A stretch of 64,000 nucleotides of DNA from Isoetes taiwanensis (Eukaryota; Streptophyta; Lycopodiopsida; Isoetales; Isoetaceae), in the NCBI GenBank assembly GCA_021234155.1, contig JAJEKV010000005.1:12889787-12953786 (forward strand). Direction: 5' to 3'. Both the position numbers and the translations under genes were made by a program. Positions 35,357 to 48,350 of this stretch are shown here, piece by piece. Position 1 is the first letter of the stretch. The number at the start of each line of letters is the position of its first letter. The notes under the pieces were generated by a model. That model saw only the letters and a program-made list of their open reading frames with translations, ran no database searches and was not told the DNA's origin.

Positions 35357-36636
35357 CTAGTCCGGGCGTCTTTGCCCAAAGCGAGAGAGGGCTATGAGGG
35401 CATAAATGGACTCTTCTCCTCTTGGGCTAAACTCCTTGTGGAATACTATCATCTGCCCTTGGCTAAGAGCTGGAAGATAGTATCGAAGCGCCTTGCCTTT
35501 ACCCGCGATGTTGGACCCTGTGCCTCTTCTGCTAGCTGCTTCCCCATAGATGTCTATTGCTACGAGGTCTTCGTGGTCCCTCCACATTGTGGTAGCGTTC
35601 TCCAAGTTGATGTTGGCGTGTGCCTCATGCGAACTCTGAGGCAATTTGGTCGGCTAGAGCTTGGACCCCTTCCTGGCTTATACAATCTGCTTTGTATCTG
35701 CTGGAACTCCTCTTCTGGGATGATGGGTTCCTGTTGTTGGTACATGCCTTATCTGCTGATAAGCTTGTATATCCGACATCGTCTCCCCGGTGTAGGAGTG
35801 TCGCTCCGCTATTTCCCTTGGAAATTCTTGGTAGGAGTAATCGATGAAGTCCCTGCCCTGTTCCTGTGCAATTAAGCCTAGGAGCTCGTCGATTCTGAGA
35901 CCTTCTTCTTGGCAATGGGGAAGGTTGAGGATGTCGTTAGCCAAGATGTACTCCTCGCCGTCGATGATCACTGGTGATAGGGCTGTGATGCCAAGTGGTG
36001 GTTCGAAATCTCGCCTTAGTGTGCCTTCTGCCCTAGCTATTAGCCTCTCCATCCTTCTTGCCTCTCATCTCCCAACTTGGGTTCTCCTCCCCTTCTTTGC
36101 TTTCGTAATCCCCCGCCGACCGGCAGCATGGGTGTTCCTGAGGTCGCGCCATAGTACTCGTACTCGGTAGAGTCGATCTCATGGATGCTGATCTGCTCCC
36201 TTCGGGTGTCGAGAGGTGCTAGATCTAAGGGCTGAATTGACAGCTCCCCTGGTTGGTTGGCGCCTTTGTCTTGCATGAACAAAGCTAAAGGCTGCTTGGT
36301 TTGAGAGGTATCATCGTGCCTATGATGCTTACGGGTCATGTGATCCGGCATGCTTACGGTTCTATCCCACACCTTATTCTTGGCCTTAGATCCCCACCTA
36401 TGGCTTGGGTCGGGAGAGTCTAGAGAAACCCATTTCCCTCCCCTAGGTGGCAAACTAACTTCCCAGGGTAGTATCTGCTGGTCATATTGGCAAATGATGT
36501 CGGTGTAATAGGGAGTCCTAGTCAAGGTGGCATGAAGATCAAAGAGATGATCGAAGACATGGAAGGCTTGCTCAGCAGGGAAATCACGGATGTGATTGGC
36601 CTCATTGTACCATCTAGCAAAGCTTGATGGTGCCAT
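35357..36636 (-). pseudogene. Gag-like retroelement protein, frameshifted
   Basis: Three overlapping minus-strand frames (36,636-36,040; 36,052-35,678; 35,745/35,644-35,357) make one decayed protein. It starts MAPSSFARWYNEANHIRDFP and has a central basic RKHHRHDD and an ILANDILNLPHC segment. It has no zinc knuckle. Its place upstream of pol on the same strand suggests gag. I do not recognise a specific family. Confidence 0.35.
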
Positions 36637-36930
36637 TGAGCAGAGATAGCTATGAAAAATGGCTTGTGAAGATGAGTACGGTGCTGGAAAATCGCCAAAA
36701 GGGCTGAGAGCAGTTTTGATGGGAAGAAAATGACAAATGAGGGCCCTTTTTATAGACTAGGGATGCCTCGGGTTCCGTGCACAAGGGTTCTTGATGGGAA
36801 AAACTTTTGTTCTATGGCTATGGGTGTCCAAATAAACTATCATGAAGTGCAAATCTAAGCAAAACAAAGCAAGAGACACTACATGCAGTTTGTTGGGTCA
36901 AAATTGGTCAAATTAGGCCAAAAAGGGCCA

Positions 36931-37203
36931 AATCGGGAGGGTTCGCGCGAAAGGGCCTTCCGAAACTGTCGGAAGGGGTTTTGGTGCGGACCCACCCGGT
37001 TTCGCAATTTTGAAGCAAATTTGACGAATTTTTGAGGTTGGAAAGATCCTAACATGACTAATTGATCAATTCTAGCCTAGCATGTAACTTTTCCTGAGCA
37101 AAATGGACACCTACAGGAGAAATAGGGAGGGTTCGCGCGAAAGGGGCTTCCGAAATTGTCGGAAGGGGGTTTGGTGCGGACCCACCTGGTTTCGCCATTT
37201 TGC
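36931..37203. repeat. Direct repeat of ~85 bp, each unit carrying a small hairpin
   Basis: GGGAGGGTTCGCGCGAAAGG begins both units (about 36,935 and 37,122). Inside each, CTTCCGA(A)A-CTG/TTG-TCGGAAG forms an 8-bp stem (36,956-36,976 and 37,146-37,166). GTGCGGACCCACC follows in both. Confidence 0.9.
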
Positions 37204-37394
37204 TCGGAAATCAATTTTTTTCTAATTAGGGGTAGAATAATTGAACTATTACAAGTTAGATACAAAAAATTTTAGTACAATTTGACTTCTCTAACTACCT
37301 CTTTACATCGATTTTACAAGACGAAGGAGATATATATTAATAAGGATAGTCAGTTTACACCAAAATTTTAATTACAGGTACAAAATTCGGAGGT

Positions 37395-37680
37395 TCAAGG
37401 GTACTCCTTGCGGATCCTCCGCGCCAAGTGGAGATCCTTGGGCATTACGGTCACCCTCTTGGCGTGGATTGCGCATAAGTTGCCCTCCTCAAAAAGCTGG
37501 GTCAGCTCCGCTTCGGCTGCCACCTGCAGGACCCTTGTTGTCAAGGATGTCACCCTATAGTCGGTGACGAACTCCTGCATAACTTCCTGCATCAGGCGCT
37601 CGAAAGGGGCCTTCCTGATCATGAGATTAGTGCACTGCTGGAAGTGCTTAATCTCCCGGAAAACACGGGCGTGCCGAGAG
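37395..37680 (-). CDS. Histone H3 core domain of the fusion protein
   Basis: The last ~92 residues align along the whole H3 histone fold: [20 protein letters not shown] matches helix N/alpha1, [20 protein letters not shown] matches alpha2, and [19 protein letters not shown] matches the end of alpha2, loop 2 and alpha3. Loop 1 (FVTDYRVTS) has the canonical H3 length, without the insertion typical of CENH3. The cysteine equivalent to H3 C110 is kept. Confidence 0.85.
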
Positions 37681-39112
37681 TTAGGCCCGTGATGGACCTT
37701 CTTCGGCTTTTCAGGACGTGGAGGTGGCGGCTTGGGCTGGTTCTCCTTCTTGGGCCGGCCACCTTCGACATACCGCTCCACGTTCTGCCGACAGTACCAG
37801 TCATTGTACCTCGTCCAACGACAAAGGTACTCCTGGTAGGCCTTCAGCTTACGCTTGAATTCGCGGTCCTCACGGAGCGCGAATGGCCGCTCGCCCACCT
37901 TCTGCTTCTTGACCACCTTCGGTGGCTTAGGCCACTTCGGGTAGGGTGGGCGTGCGTTGGGGTCTGAAGGCTCCCCAATGACTTCGTCCTCTTCCTCTTC
38001 ATCACCGCCGCCTCCTTCTACCTCTTCCACCTCATCTGGCCCGCGGGGTTGAGGTTCTTCAATCACGACAGTCCCGCGAGGCCTGTCGTTTCTTCTTTTC
38101 GTTCGCCGCTCCTTCTCGAGCAGCTCCCTCTGCCTCTTCTTTCTTGCCTCCGTTTCCTCTGGCCACTCTGCCACCTTCTCCTTTCCCTTCTTCTTTGGTG
38201 CCGACGGGCCCGCCTCCTCGGTCTGATGCTGGGGCTGCTCTTCCTGCTGCTCCACCTCCGTGTCTGACGAAGGTCCAAAGTGACGGGACTCGCCGGTTCT
38301 CTGGGTGCCCGCTGACGAAGGACTGCTGCTGCTAGGCGCCTCCTCTTCCATGGTGTGGAAGGTGTCATCACTGCTGGAGGAGAACTTCTCTTCGCCCGGC
38401 TTCGGTCGAAGGTGTGGCGGAATCTTATGGGTGTCAGTGTCACAATGTCTTGCTGTGAAGTCGTACATAGTATCACGGCCACCTTTTCCATAACATACAT
38501 CACACTCCACACACCATATATAATGTATTGCCCGGCCATTTACATCTGCAGACATGAGCTCAAAGCGATCATGCCTGCCAGCATTTCTCATTTTGTTTGT
38601 GTAATATCTAAAGTCCTTTTTCCACTTACATATTTCAGCCCTTGTAGCCAGTTTAGACTGCATTTTGCTCTCACACAAGGATTCCCCATTGCCATTGTCA
38701 TACTTATCACTCTTGTCCTTATCACTCTTGTTCTGTTCACTTTGAGTATCTGAAGCAATCTCCACCACACATCGTGTTGATTGACTTCTTCTTCTAACTC
38801 TTCAACAATTAGACGTGGCTTTTTAAAAGGTTGAATTTTAGAAGGCTGAATTCTGCTGTCATCTATGAGCCTTACAAGAACCTCATTATCCGTGACCTTA
38901 AACCTTCCTTCTTGCTTTCGTGACAAAGGTAACTTCCGCTCACCAAGGAAAACAAAAGCATAATCGTTGAGTCCTTCCAACTCATCATTTTCTATCTCAA
39001 ATCTGAGGTCCGCATAAGAAACAGTACCTTTTACCCTTACAAATCCAACTTCTGTAGAGTTCCCATTACCGTCATCTAGGTGAATGACAATTGTATGCAG
39101 ATCACACTCCAT
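37395..39112 (-). CDS. Histone-H3-fold fusion protein gene (one frameshift)
   Basis: From an ATG at 39,112: a small alpha/beta N-terminal domain ([31 protein letters not shown]), possibly ubiquitin-like, then a 2-base shift near 38,765. A 457-codon frame continues to the stop at 37,395. It has a zinc-finger-like block (IWCVECDVC with following H...H, about 38,520-38,430), a Ser/Glu/Lys/Pro-rich linker of about 220 residues, and a C-terminal histone H3 fold ending RRIRKEYP. The N-terminal H3 tail is absent. No intron is needed except perhaps at the shift. Neighbours are retroelement relics, so it may be transposon-borne. Confidence 0.75.
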
Positions 39113-39364
39113 CTTGGCTATACATCAAATGATTACACAACATTTTTGAGTCAATATTTCATTGGTTAGAATGGATAAACAAGCTATAAGTAGCAATTAG
39201 CAAGACCTTTGATTCTAGAAATGCATATTCAAGAAAAGCATAAAGACTCAACCACATAGCAATCAGGAAGCCCTTGCATTCTGACATGACACTTTGCATT
39301 CTGACATGAAGCCCTTTCATGACACTTCTGTGCATTGGTCTTACCAGTGCTGCCAAACTTTCTT

Positions 39365-40030
39365 GGTGGGGCTTCTAGCATATGCTTTTTTATAATCTTT
39401 GTTACTGTTGTGCTCTATTTATTTTAATGTAAGATGTACTTCATGATCATCTCATAGTGGCACGTATGAATTGCAGGTCAAATCTGATAATGAAGTGGAA
39501 GCCAGAGTTCAAGATAATCATTCCCACTTGAAATGTTGAACTTATGAGCTGCAAAATTGAAAGAGACTGATGTCACAGTATGTCAATTGGCACAGTGTGC
39601 TATTTGGCATGACATTTATACATGGGTTGTTGTCCAAAACTGCCACTCGGCTCGATATGCCACTTGGCTTTATTTCTTAAGTTGCTATGGATATTAGCAA
39701 ATGGTTCTAGAAATTTATGACCAAATGGTGTGGCTTATAGCATTTGATTTTTTGTAATCCTTATTACTGCTGTGCTCTATTTATTTAAATGCAAGTTTTA
39801 CTTCATGATCATCTCATAGTGGCACATATGAATGCAGGCGGAATTTGATAATGAAGTGAAAGCCAGAGTTCAAGATTATCATTCCTACTTGGAATATGGA
39901 ATTAACAAGCTGCAATATTGAAAGGGACTGATATCACAATTTGTCGTTTGGCACAGTGTGCTATTCGGTCAGACAAATATACATGGACTGTTGTCCAACA
40001 ATGCCACTTGGCTCTGTAGTTTATGCCAGT
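39365..40030. repeat. Older nested duplication inside each 2.8-kb copy
   Basis: A segment of about 280 bp starting near GTGCTCTATTTATTT (39,408 and 39,770) is repeated with about 15% change by eye. It holds an exon-like piece, DNEVEARVQDNHSHL in the first and DNEVKARVQDYHSYLEYG in the second, each after a GCAGG acceptor. The arrangement recurs at 42,216-42,840. Confidence 0.75.
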
Positions 40031-41603
40031 TGGCTATACATTTTTCGATTCTGGGAATTTGTGAATTATAAGATATGGACTACTATATGTATGTTATGCC
40101 AGTTGGATATACATATGATAGCACAATGCATAGTTTTTGGAAAACTTGATAATCAAGGTATGTTCTAAACATATGATTCTCGTAAGCTTTAAAGTATGGG
40201 ATGAGGTTAACCCCTGCTGTGGCAGTGGGGGTTAGCTCTTCCCATGGTCACAGATTGATACTATCAAGGTGTGTTTACCCTCATTCCACGGTAGGTGGTA
40301 GGGTTTTTTGTTATTATTGCAATTATGGCAATTGTGCTAGATGTGCAACTGAGCAAGATAAATATCCACTAGGAGGCATTATGGCAACAATGCAGGTTGA
40401 GCAATTATGATATGCTGTAAACCTTGTCATACATCAGGGAGGTTTAAACAGATTATTTGAGCTCTGCACGTAATCTTCAAGGGCTCATCTTTAGAGAATA
40501 GCGAGGGCAATGGTCCCATATGAAGTGAATATCTGCAAATGTCAAAATCCTTGGTTCGTATTGCAAATACATTAGGCTTATTAGAAGACTAACATTTAGG
40601 GCTTTTCGGGTTGCCCTAAAAAGCATGCCCTTGAGCGGCTCGAGCGGCTACCTCTATTCTATCCCTGTTCTGAGAGCCGATACACAAAAGTACCTAAACT
40701 TGCAGGTGCTGGTAAATGTTAAAGCAAATGGCTAGGATGATAGACCTGGAAAACTTAGCCGATGCCATATGTAGCAATGATCAATGCAATGCAAAAAGCT
40801 TGGAAGATTGCAGTTACCATTGGTAGCGGCGAATGCAAAAGGCCTGGAGCTGGTTGTAGATGCTATTTGTAAATCGTAGCAGAGGATTTAGCTTGGCAAG
40901 GTATGAAATACCTGAGATATAAGAAGAAGAGCATTTCGTTGCAGAGCTTCAGTGCAAAAAGCCTGGAAGATCTCGCAGATACCTCTCATTGCAGAGCTGT
41001 ATATATCAGTGCAGAATGAGGGCGGGCACCCAGAAATAACCAGGTTCTTACCATTTTTTCTGAATGAATTAGTTGAAATGATATGAGTATGTCCATGGGT
41101 CTCAAATGCTTAGGGGCTGTATGTTTTTCCCAAGAAAGCCATCTATGCTTGGATCTTAACTTTCGAAACGTCCTTAAGGTTAAGGTTTTGGCTCTCTTTA
41201 TCTGGTTATCAAACAAGAAATTGGTCTTTGCATAATGGCAATAAAGGACACTGTCCAGCTTAACTCTGTAAGAATGCAAACACTTAATTACTGCAGACTA
41301 GTTGATCTATAGCAGCAGAGACTTTGCATTATTGATATCAGCAAAGTAATAACATTGAATTTAGCAAGTTTACAGAGGGTACTATTACATAATTCATAGA
41401 CTTGGATAATGGCAGTTGCTAATATATTCTCCTTTCATTTCTTTTGCTAATTCTAACTCAGGGCAAAAGGCACAATGGGTAATCAGTGATGAACTGAAAA
41501 TCCCAATGTACCTTTTTTTTGCCCCGATACCGTTTTCCACGCCTTGGTAATTGATTGGTCAGCAGTAACGGGATTTTCTTCCCATTGTTCCTTTTGCTTT
41601 GTA

Positions 41604-41677
41604 GGTTGGATTTGGCTTCAAGGATGATGGAGAAATGCAAGAGTTCATGACCTTGATACGTTCAAGGAGGTTGTAGA
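41604..41677 (+). pseudogene. Exon-like remnant in the duplicated unit
   Basis: After TTTGCTTTGTAG the sequence reads VGFGFKDDGEMQEFMTLIRS before a stop. The same piece is at about 44,412 in copy 2. With the DNEVKARVQDY pieces it may be what remains of one unknown gene. Confidence 0.3.
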
Positions 41678-42125
41678 AAAAAATATGACCAATACACAGT
41701 TAAAGCATAATGATTAAGTTAGCTAGTTTGCTTTCTTGTGCTACTTTGAATATTTATATTGTTGAATTACAGTGATAAGAACGGATCTGAATCCTTGTTA
41801 AACATATGAATAGGAATACAGGAATTTGACCCAACATATTTTTATGTCAAACCTATTTATCTTTAGGCTTAAATTGGGGCTGATGTTAGCTGAAACTTAT
41901 GCTTTACGTCATGCATAAGATATGTTTCAATAAGTCATTCATGACAATGACTGTAGAATTTGGAATATAGTTTGTTTTGTTATATGATAACATTGATGCT
42001 GTACACCAGGAAAGGATGGTACCATCTAGGACTTAACGGTTCTCGTATGGCCAGATAAGACAGCAAAGGGATTGACCAATGCTGATGTTTGTGCTAGTAT
42101 TGACTAGTTCAAGCCGGGTTTTTTT

Positions 42126-44934
42126 CATGACACTTCTGTGCATTGGTCTTACCAGTGCTGCCAAACTTTCTTGGTGGGGCTTCTAGCATATGCTTTTTTA
42201 TAATCTTTGTTACTGATGTGCTCTATTTATTTTAATGTAAGATGTACTTCATGATCATCTCATAGTGGCACGTATGAATTGCAGGTCAAATCTGATAATG
42301 AAGTGGAAGCCAGAGTTCAAGATAATCATTCCCACTTGAAATGTTGAACTTATGAGCTGCAAAATTGAAAGAGACTGATGTCACAGTATGTCAATTGGCA
42401 CAGTGTGCTATTTGGCATGACATTTATACATGGGTTGTTGTCCAAAACTGCCACTCGGCTCGATATGCCACTTGGCTTTATTTCTTAAGTTGCTATGGAT
42501 ATTAGCAAATGGTTCTAGAAATTTATGACCAAATGGTGTGGCTTATAGCATTTGATTTTTTGTAATCCTTATTACTGCTGTGCTCTATTTATTTAAATGC
42601 AAGTTTTACTTCATGATCATCTCATAGTGGCACATATGAATGCAGGCGGAATTTGATAATGAAGTGAAAGCCAGAGTTCAAGATTATCATTCCTACTTGG
42701 AATATGGAATTAACAAGCTGCAATATTGAAAGGGACTGATATCACAATTTGTCGTTTGGCACAGTGTGCTATTCGGTCAGACAAATATACATGGACTGTT
42801 GTCCAACAATGCCACTTGGCTCTGTAGTTTATGCCAGTTGGCTATACATTTTTCGATTCTGGGAATTTGTGAATTATAAGATATGGACTACTATATGTAT
42901 GTTATGCCAGTTGGATATACATATGATAGCACAATGCATAGTTTTTGGAAAACTTGATAATCAAGGTATGTTCTAAACATATGATTCTCGTAAGCTTTAA
43001 AGTATGGGATGAGGTTAACCCCTGCTGTGGCAGTGGGGGTTAGCTCTTCCCATGGTCACAGATTGATACTATCAAGGTGTGTTTACCCTCATTCCACGGT
43101 AGGTGGTAGGGTTTTTTTTATTATTGCAATTATGGCAATTGTGCTAGATGTGCAACTGAGCAAGATAAATATCCACTAGGAGGCATTATGGCAACGATGC
43201 AGGTTGAGCAATTATGATATGCTGTAAACCTTGTCATACATCAGGGAGGTTTAAACAGATTATTTGAGCTCTGCACGTAATCTTCAAGGGCTCATCTTTA
43301 GAGAATAGCGAGGGCAATGGTCCCATATGAAGTGAATATCTGCAAATGTCAAAATCCTTGGTTCGTATTGCAAATACATTAGGCTTATTAGAAGACTAAC
43401 ATTTAGGGCTTTTCGGGTTGCCCTAAAAAGCATGCCCTTGAGCGGCTCGAGCGGCTACCTCTATTCTATCCCCCGCTCGGCCGATACACAAAAGTACCTA
43501 AACTTGCAGGTGCTGGTAAATGTTAAAGCAAATGGCTAGGATGATAGACCTGGAAAACTTAGCCGATGCCATATGTAGCAATGATCAATGCAATGCAAAA
43601 AGCTTGGAAGATTGCAGTTACCATTGGTAGCGGCGAATGCAAAAGGCCTGGAGCTGGTTGTAGATGCTATTTGTAAATCGTAGCAGAGGATTTAGATTGG
43701 CAAGATATGAAATACCTGAGATATAAGAAGAAGAGCATTTCGTTGCAGAGCTTCAGTGCAAAAAGCCTGGAAGATCTCGCAGATACCTCTCATTGCAGAG
43801 CTGTATATATCAGTGCAGAATGAGGGTGGGCACCCAGAAATAACCAGGTTCTTACCATTTTTTCTGAATGAATTAGTTGAAATGATATGAGTATGTCCAT
43901 GGGTCTCAAATGCTTAGGGGCTGTATGTTTTTCCCAAGAAAGCCATCTATGCTTGGATCTTAACTTTCGAAACGTCCTTAAGGTTAAGGTTTTGGCTCTC
44001 TTTATCTGGTTATCAAACAAGAAATTGGTCTTTGCATAATGGCAATAAAGGACACTGTCCAGCTTAACTCTGTAAGAATGCAAACACTTAATTACTGCAG
44101 ACTAGTTGATCTATAGCAGCAGAGACTTTGCATTATTGATATCAGCAAAGTAATAACATTGAATTTAGCAAGTTTACAGAGGGTACTATTACATAATTCA
44201 TAGACTTGGATAATGGCAGTGGCTAATATATTCTCCTTTCATTTCTTTTGCTAATTCTAACTCAGGGCAAAAGGCACAATGGGTAATCAGTGATGAACTG
44301 AAAATCCCAATGTACCTTTTGGCCCTTGCCCTGATACCGTTTTCACGCTAACAGGGTACTGATTGGCTGCAGGTACGGGATTTTCTTCCCATTGTTCCTT
44401 TTGCTTTGTAGGTTGGATTTGGCTTCAAGGATGATGGAGAAATGCAAGAGTTCATGACCTTGATACGTTCAAGGAGGTTGTAGAAAAAAATATGACCAAT
44501 ACACAGTTAAAGCATAATGATTAAGTTAGCTAGTTTGCTTTCTTGTGCTACTTTGAATATTTATATTGAACACAGCAGGTGATAAGAACGGATCTGAATC
44601 CTTGTTAAACATATGAATAGGAATACAGGAATTTGACCCAACATATTTTTATGTCAAACCTATTTATCTTTAGGCTTAAATTGGGGCTGATGTTAGCTGA
44701 AACTTATGCTTTACGTCATGCATAAGATATGTTTCAATAAGTCATTCATGACAATGACTGTAGAATTTGGAATATAGTTTGTTTTGTTATATGATAACAT
44801 TGATGCTGTACACCAGGAAAGGATGGTACCATCTAGGACTTAACGGTTCTCGTATGGCCAGATAAGACAGCAAAGGGATTGACCAATGCTGATGTTTGTG
44901 CTAGTATTGACTAGTTCAAGCCGGGTTTTTTTTT
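42126..44934. repeat. Tandem 2.8-kb duplication, copy 2
   Basis: Second copy, joined at a T run (about 42,118-42,125) and ending at the T run 44,927-44,940, which is also the poly(A) end of the minus-strand LINE next to it. Confidence 0.95.
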
Positions 44935-44940
44935 TTTTTT
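44927..44940 (-). other. LINE poly(A) tail
   Basis: About 14 T on the plus strand directly beside the end of duplication copy 2. Confidence 0.7.
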
Positions 44941-47900
44941 GGAGGTAAGGTGTTGTTGTATTCATAAGTTAAAACTTACATAGTCTTGGTGTATACCATC
45001 AGTAGTATACTACCTATCATAATATTCTACTCACAATCTCCATAGATGGAGAGGTGAACAAAAGATAACCAGAAGATAAACAAAAAGATAATCACAATCC
45101 AATACTTATGTCTTCAAAAGTGGTCTGATCAGAGTCTTTGTATTTCCCTGCTACTGTTCATCAATCAGATCTTGTATGGTTAAATCCAAAACAGCATTCC
45201 TGCCCAGAATGTTCAGCAGCAGGTCAAGTCTCTTAACCGGGTAATTGGTGAAGTCCAGCAGCAGAAGAACGTGGGCTTCTCTTTTTTGTTGCCACTTGTG
45301 GTAGAGATTCATGAAAAAAGGCCTCAGATTATTATGTGTCCATGCTTCTGGTCTTTTGAGGATCTTCTTGAGTGCAGCAGCATGTATCATCTCTTGTTTG
45401 AGCTGTATGAATATTTCTTCTTCCTCCACCCCTTGCAGATTCGAGTCTTCATTATCTGAGTCATCAGCAACTCCCATTCCTCTATCAACAACTCCATATC
45501 TACATCACCCATGGTTAGATTCAAAGCAAAAAATTCATGAAATCCACGGAATCTACCAAAGGCATTCCATCCTGTATCATAGCCTTTCCCTTTCAGGGAT
45601 TTATGTGCCACTGCTGTGTCATTTAGCTCAGATAGGAAGGTTTGTTTAAGCCAAATCAGGTTAGTGTTTTTGTCTTGCATGGCAACTCTATTCCTGTGCT
45701 TCCAAACAACCCAACAGCTCAGTGCTCTTGTGGTATTCAGCAATCTGTTATCTGTGTTCAAGAACTCCATAAGACCACCCTCCCCAATTGATCCTTTATT
45801 GACTTGGGTAGCCCAGTTCCAAAATTCTGCTATGTTTTTGCATTGGAAGACATGGTTAGAATATTCTATTTCTCCACATCCCAGTGGGCATTCCTGTGAT
45901 ATGTTTGGATCAAATTTGGATCTTCTCCAGTTTGTCACTAATCCCTGGTGTAGAATGAGCCAACTGAAGATTTTAACTTTATTTGCAGTATAATTCCTCC
46001 ATCCTTTTTTGCAGACAGAAGCTAAATCTGCCTCACTACAGTTCCATAATTGGGATGCTCTTGATTCTCTATGTGTAATTAGGGCCCTGTATATCTCTTT
46101 AACTGAATAGGTACTCTTTCCTTTCATTGTCCATTGACTGTCACTACTGACCAGATCATCACAATGTTTGACCTTATCCATCACAATCTTGTATATTTTC
46201 CTGTCCAGATTAGATCCTTTGGTTATTTTAGCTACCTCAGTCCAGGATTTCCACCCTTGTGCATCATCTTTCAAATCTCCTATCTGTCTAATCCCTGCCT
46301 GATTCCATTGCATGTATTTCTGAGGATGTCTACATGCTAGGCATTCATTATCACTATCAAGTATACCAGGATGCCAGAAGAAATTTACCTCCTTGGATCT
46401 TGCATCAATACATGGAGGTCTGTAGCATAGGGAGGCCAAGTTCCATGCCTCAAACATACATCTGAGGATATTTGAAGTATTTGGACCAGGGGTAAATTGA
46501 AAAAAGGCAGAGTCAGGTAATTGGTGTCTAAGGCTTTGGCTTCCAACTGGGTAGGATTGCTAAATCCAATATCTGATCAGCTTCTGAGCTGGTGAGGGTG
46601 AATTATTGTGGATAGCTCTCCAAATCATCTTTGCTGCTAGTGCCTGTGCTTGAACAAAAAGGTCCTTGCAACCTAATCCCCCTTCCTTTTTTGATTTGAT
46701 CAGATCCCCCCATGCTACCTTATGTGTACCCTGCCAGATAAACTTCCTAATTGCTGCTTCTATCTTGGCATATGAGTCCCTGTCTGCTATAATTGCTGAG
46801 GAGAAATATACATGTGTACTCCCAATTACTGCATTAGCTATTTGGACCCTGCCAGCCAATGACAAAGATGATGAGTATGCCCCTAGTTTCTTTTTAATCC
46901 TGCCCACAATTGGTTCCCATAGGCCTTTAAGAGAAGAATTCAAGGCAAGGGGAATTCCCAATATCACAGTTGCTGTTCAAAACTTGAATTCCTTGTAAAG
47001 TACTTTCCTGGGAGTCCAAGATTATGGCACATTTACCTTTATTCAAAGTTACCCCTGATATCTTCCCAAACTTCTCCATGGCAGCCAAGAAGTTTGACAG
47101 GCTTTTGTTATCCCTTTTCAAGAACACAAAAGTATCATCTGCATATTGCATGATAGAAAAGCAACCTTCTCCACCTGGTAATTGCAATCCTTGGATATCT
47201 CCCTCTTCTTGCATATGCATCACCAATTTAGTTAACACTTCAGCTACAATGAGAAATAAGTAAGGGGCAAGAGGGCATCCTTGCCTTACTCCTCTGTTAC
47301 ATGAAAAATGACTCGATGGAGATCCATTAATTATTAGAGCAGAAGCAGCTGTTGTGTTAAAACCAAATACCTTTTGATAAACCATTGGAGAGAACCCAAG
47401 GTGTGCCATTGCCTTCTCTAAGAATTGCCAACTTATTGTGTCATATGCTCTCCTAAAATCCAATTTGAGCATCATGCATTCCTGCTTGGATAACTTGTTC
47501 CAGTGTAATCCTTCCACAGCTCCAATGTAGTTATCCAAAATATTCCTTTGTGGCAAGAAAGCTGACTGACAAGGATTGATCACTTTAATCAAGCTCGGTT
47601 TCAGTCTGTTTGCTAGTATCTTAGCTAACACCTTGTATGTGGTATTAGTAAGTGAAATTGGCCTCCAATCCCCTAAATTGACTGGACTGCTGACTTTTGG
47701 TATGAGAGTGATTTGTCCAGCATTAATTGCAGGATGTAGATATTTAGCTTGCCAAGCCCCCTGTATGAAAGTTATAATGTCATCTTTCATGCTTCCCCAA
47801 AATTCCATATAAAATTCAGGCTGGAATCCATCAGGACCTGGGCTTTTCCCATGTGCCATGGCTTGAATTGTCTCCTTGATTTCCTTCTCCCTAGGGATTG

Positions 47901-48350
47901 TCAACAGATCCTCATCTTCTATATCTGGCCCTTTAGGAATTGTTGCAAAGAACTCATCTATCACCTTATCATCCACCTCAAACTTGGAGAACTGAAAGAA
48001 CTCCTTTATCTCCTGCTGTTTGATTAACAGATTTCCTTTCCCATCTTTTACTTCTACTATACCATTGTTCAAAATTCTGTTTTTTGCTGTCCTATAGAAG
48101 AAAGCAGATCCAGCATCATCCATTTCATTAATATACTTACATTTACTCCTTACTGCCAAGCTCTTTGCTTCTGCTTCCTCTATCTGTTTAACCTTAATTT
48201 CCAGCTCTGATTCCATATCCTGCCAGGTCTGATTGTCTTTGTCTTGGAACAGTTTCCTCCTGAGTTCCCTCATGGCCTCATACACTTCTTGTTTCTCTTT
48301 CTTCCTCTTTAGATTCCACTGTTTTCCCCACTCCTTGATCCAGCATTTAA
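44927..48350 (-). mobile_element. 5'-truncated LINE (non-LTR) retrotransposon
   Basis: On the minus strand: helical linker, then reverse transcriptase (GKSPGPDGFQPEFY, LIPKVSSP, ISLTNTTYKVLAKILANRL, MLKLDFRRAYDTISW, RGVRQGCPLAPYLF, and MQYADDTFVFL as the catalytic box, 48,350-46,927). A frameshifted continuation follows (46,967-46,560), then a zf-RVT region (IFSWLILHQGLVTNWRR; CPLGCGEIEYSNHVFQC, 46,457-45,387) and an acidic tail to 45,151. The endonuclease is missing. The 3' poly(A) is the T run at 44,927-44,940. Several shifts and stops show it is dead. Its 5' end joins the DUF7869-like gene near 48,350. Confidence 0.88.

Larger units (their letters stand above)
39316..42125. repeat. Tandem 2.8-kb duplication, copy 1
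   Basis: From TTCATGACACTTCTG to CAAGCCGGGTTTTTTT. It matches the following copy at an offset of 2,808 bp, almost identical, apart from a few clusters of differences near 40,308, 40,665, 40,905, 41,512 and 41,760. No intact gene inside; two short exon-like pieces are noted separately. Confidence 0.95.

Noticed and set aside
37395..37680. Centromeric histone CENH3
   Set aside because: Loop 1 has canonical length and the alpha2 and C-terminal residues match ordinary H3. The N-terminus is unlike any CENH3 tail I know.
39941..40168. 75-codon frame repeated at 42,749
   Set aside because: It is identical only because the whole 2.8-kb block is duplicated. No domain; it overlaps the nested repeat.
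40986..41279. 97-codon minus-strand frame repeated at 43,790
   Set aside because: Same reason: kept by recent duplication, with no recognisable domain.
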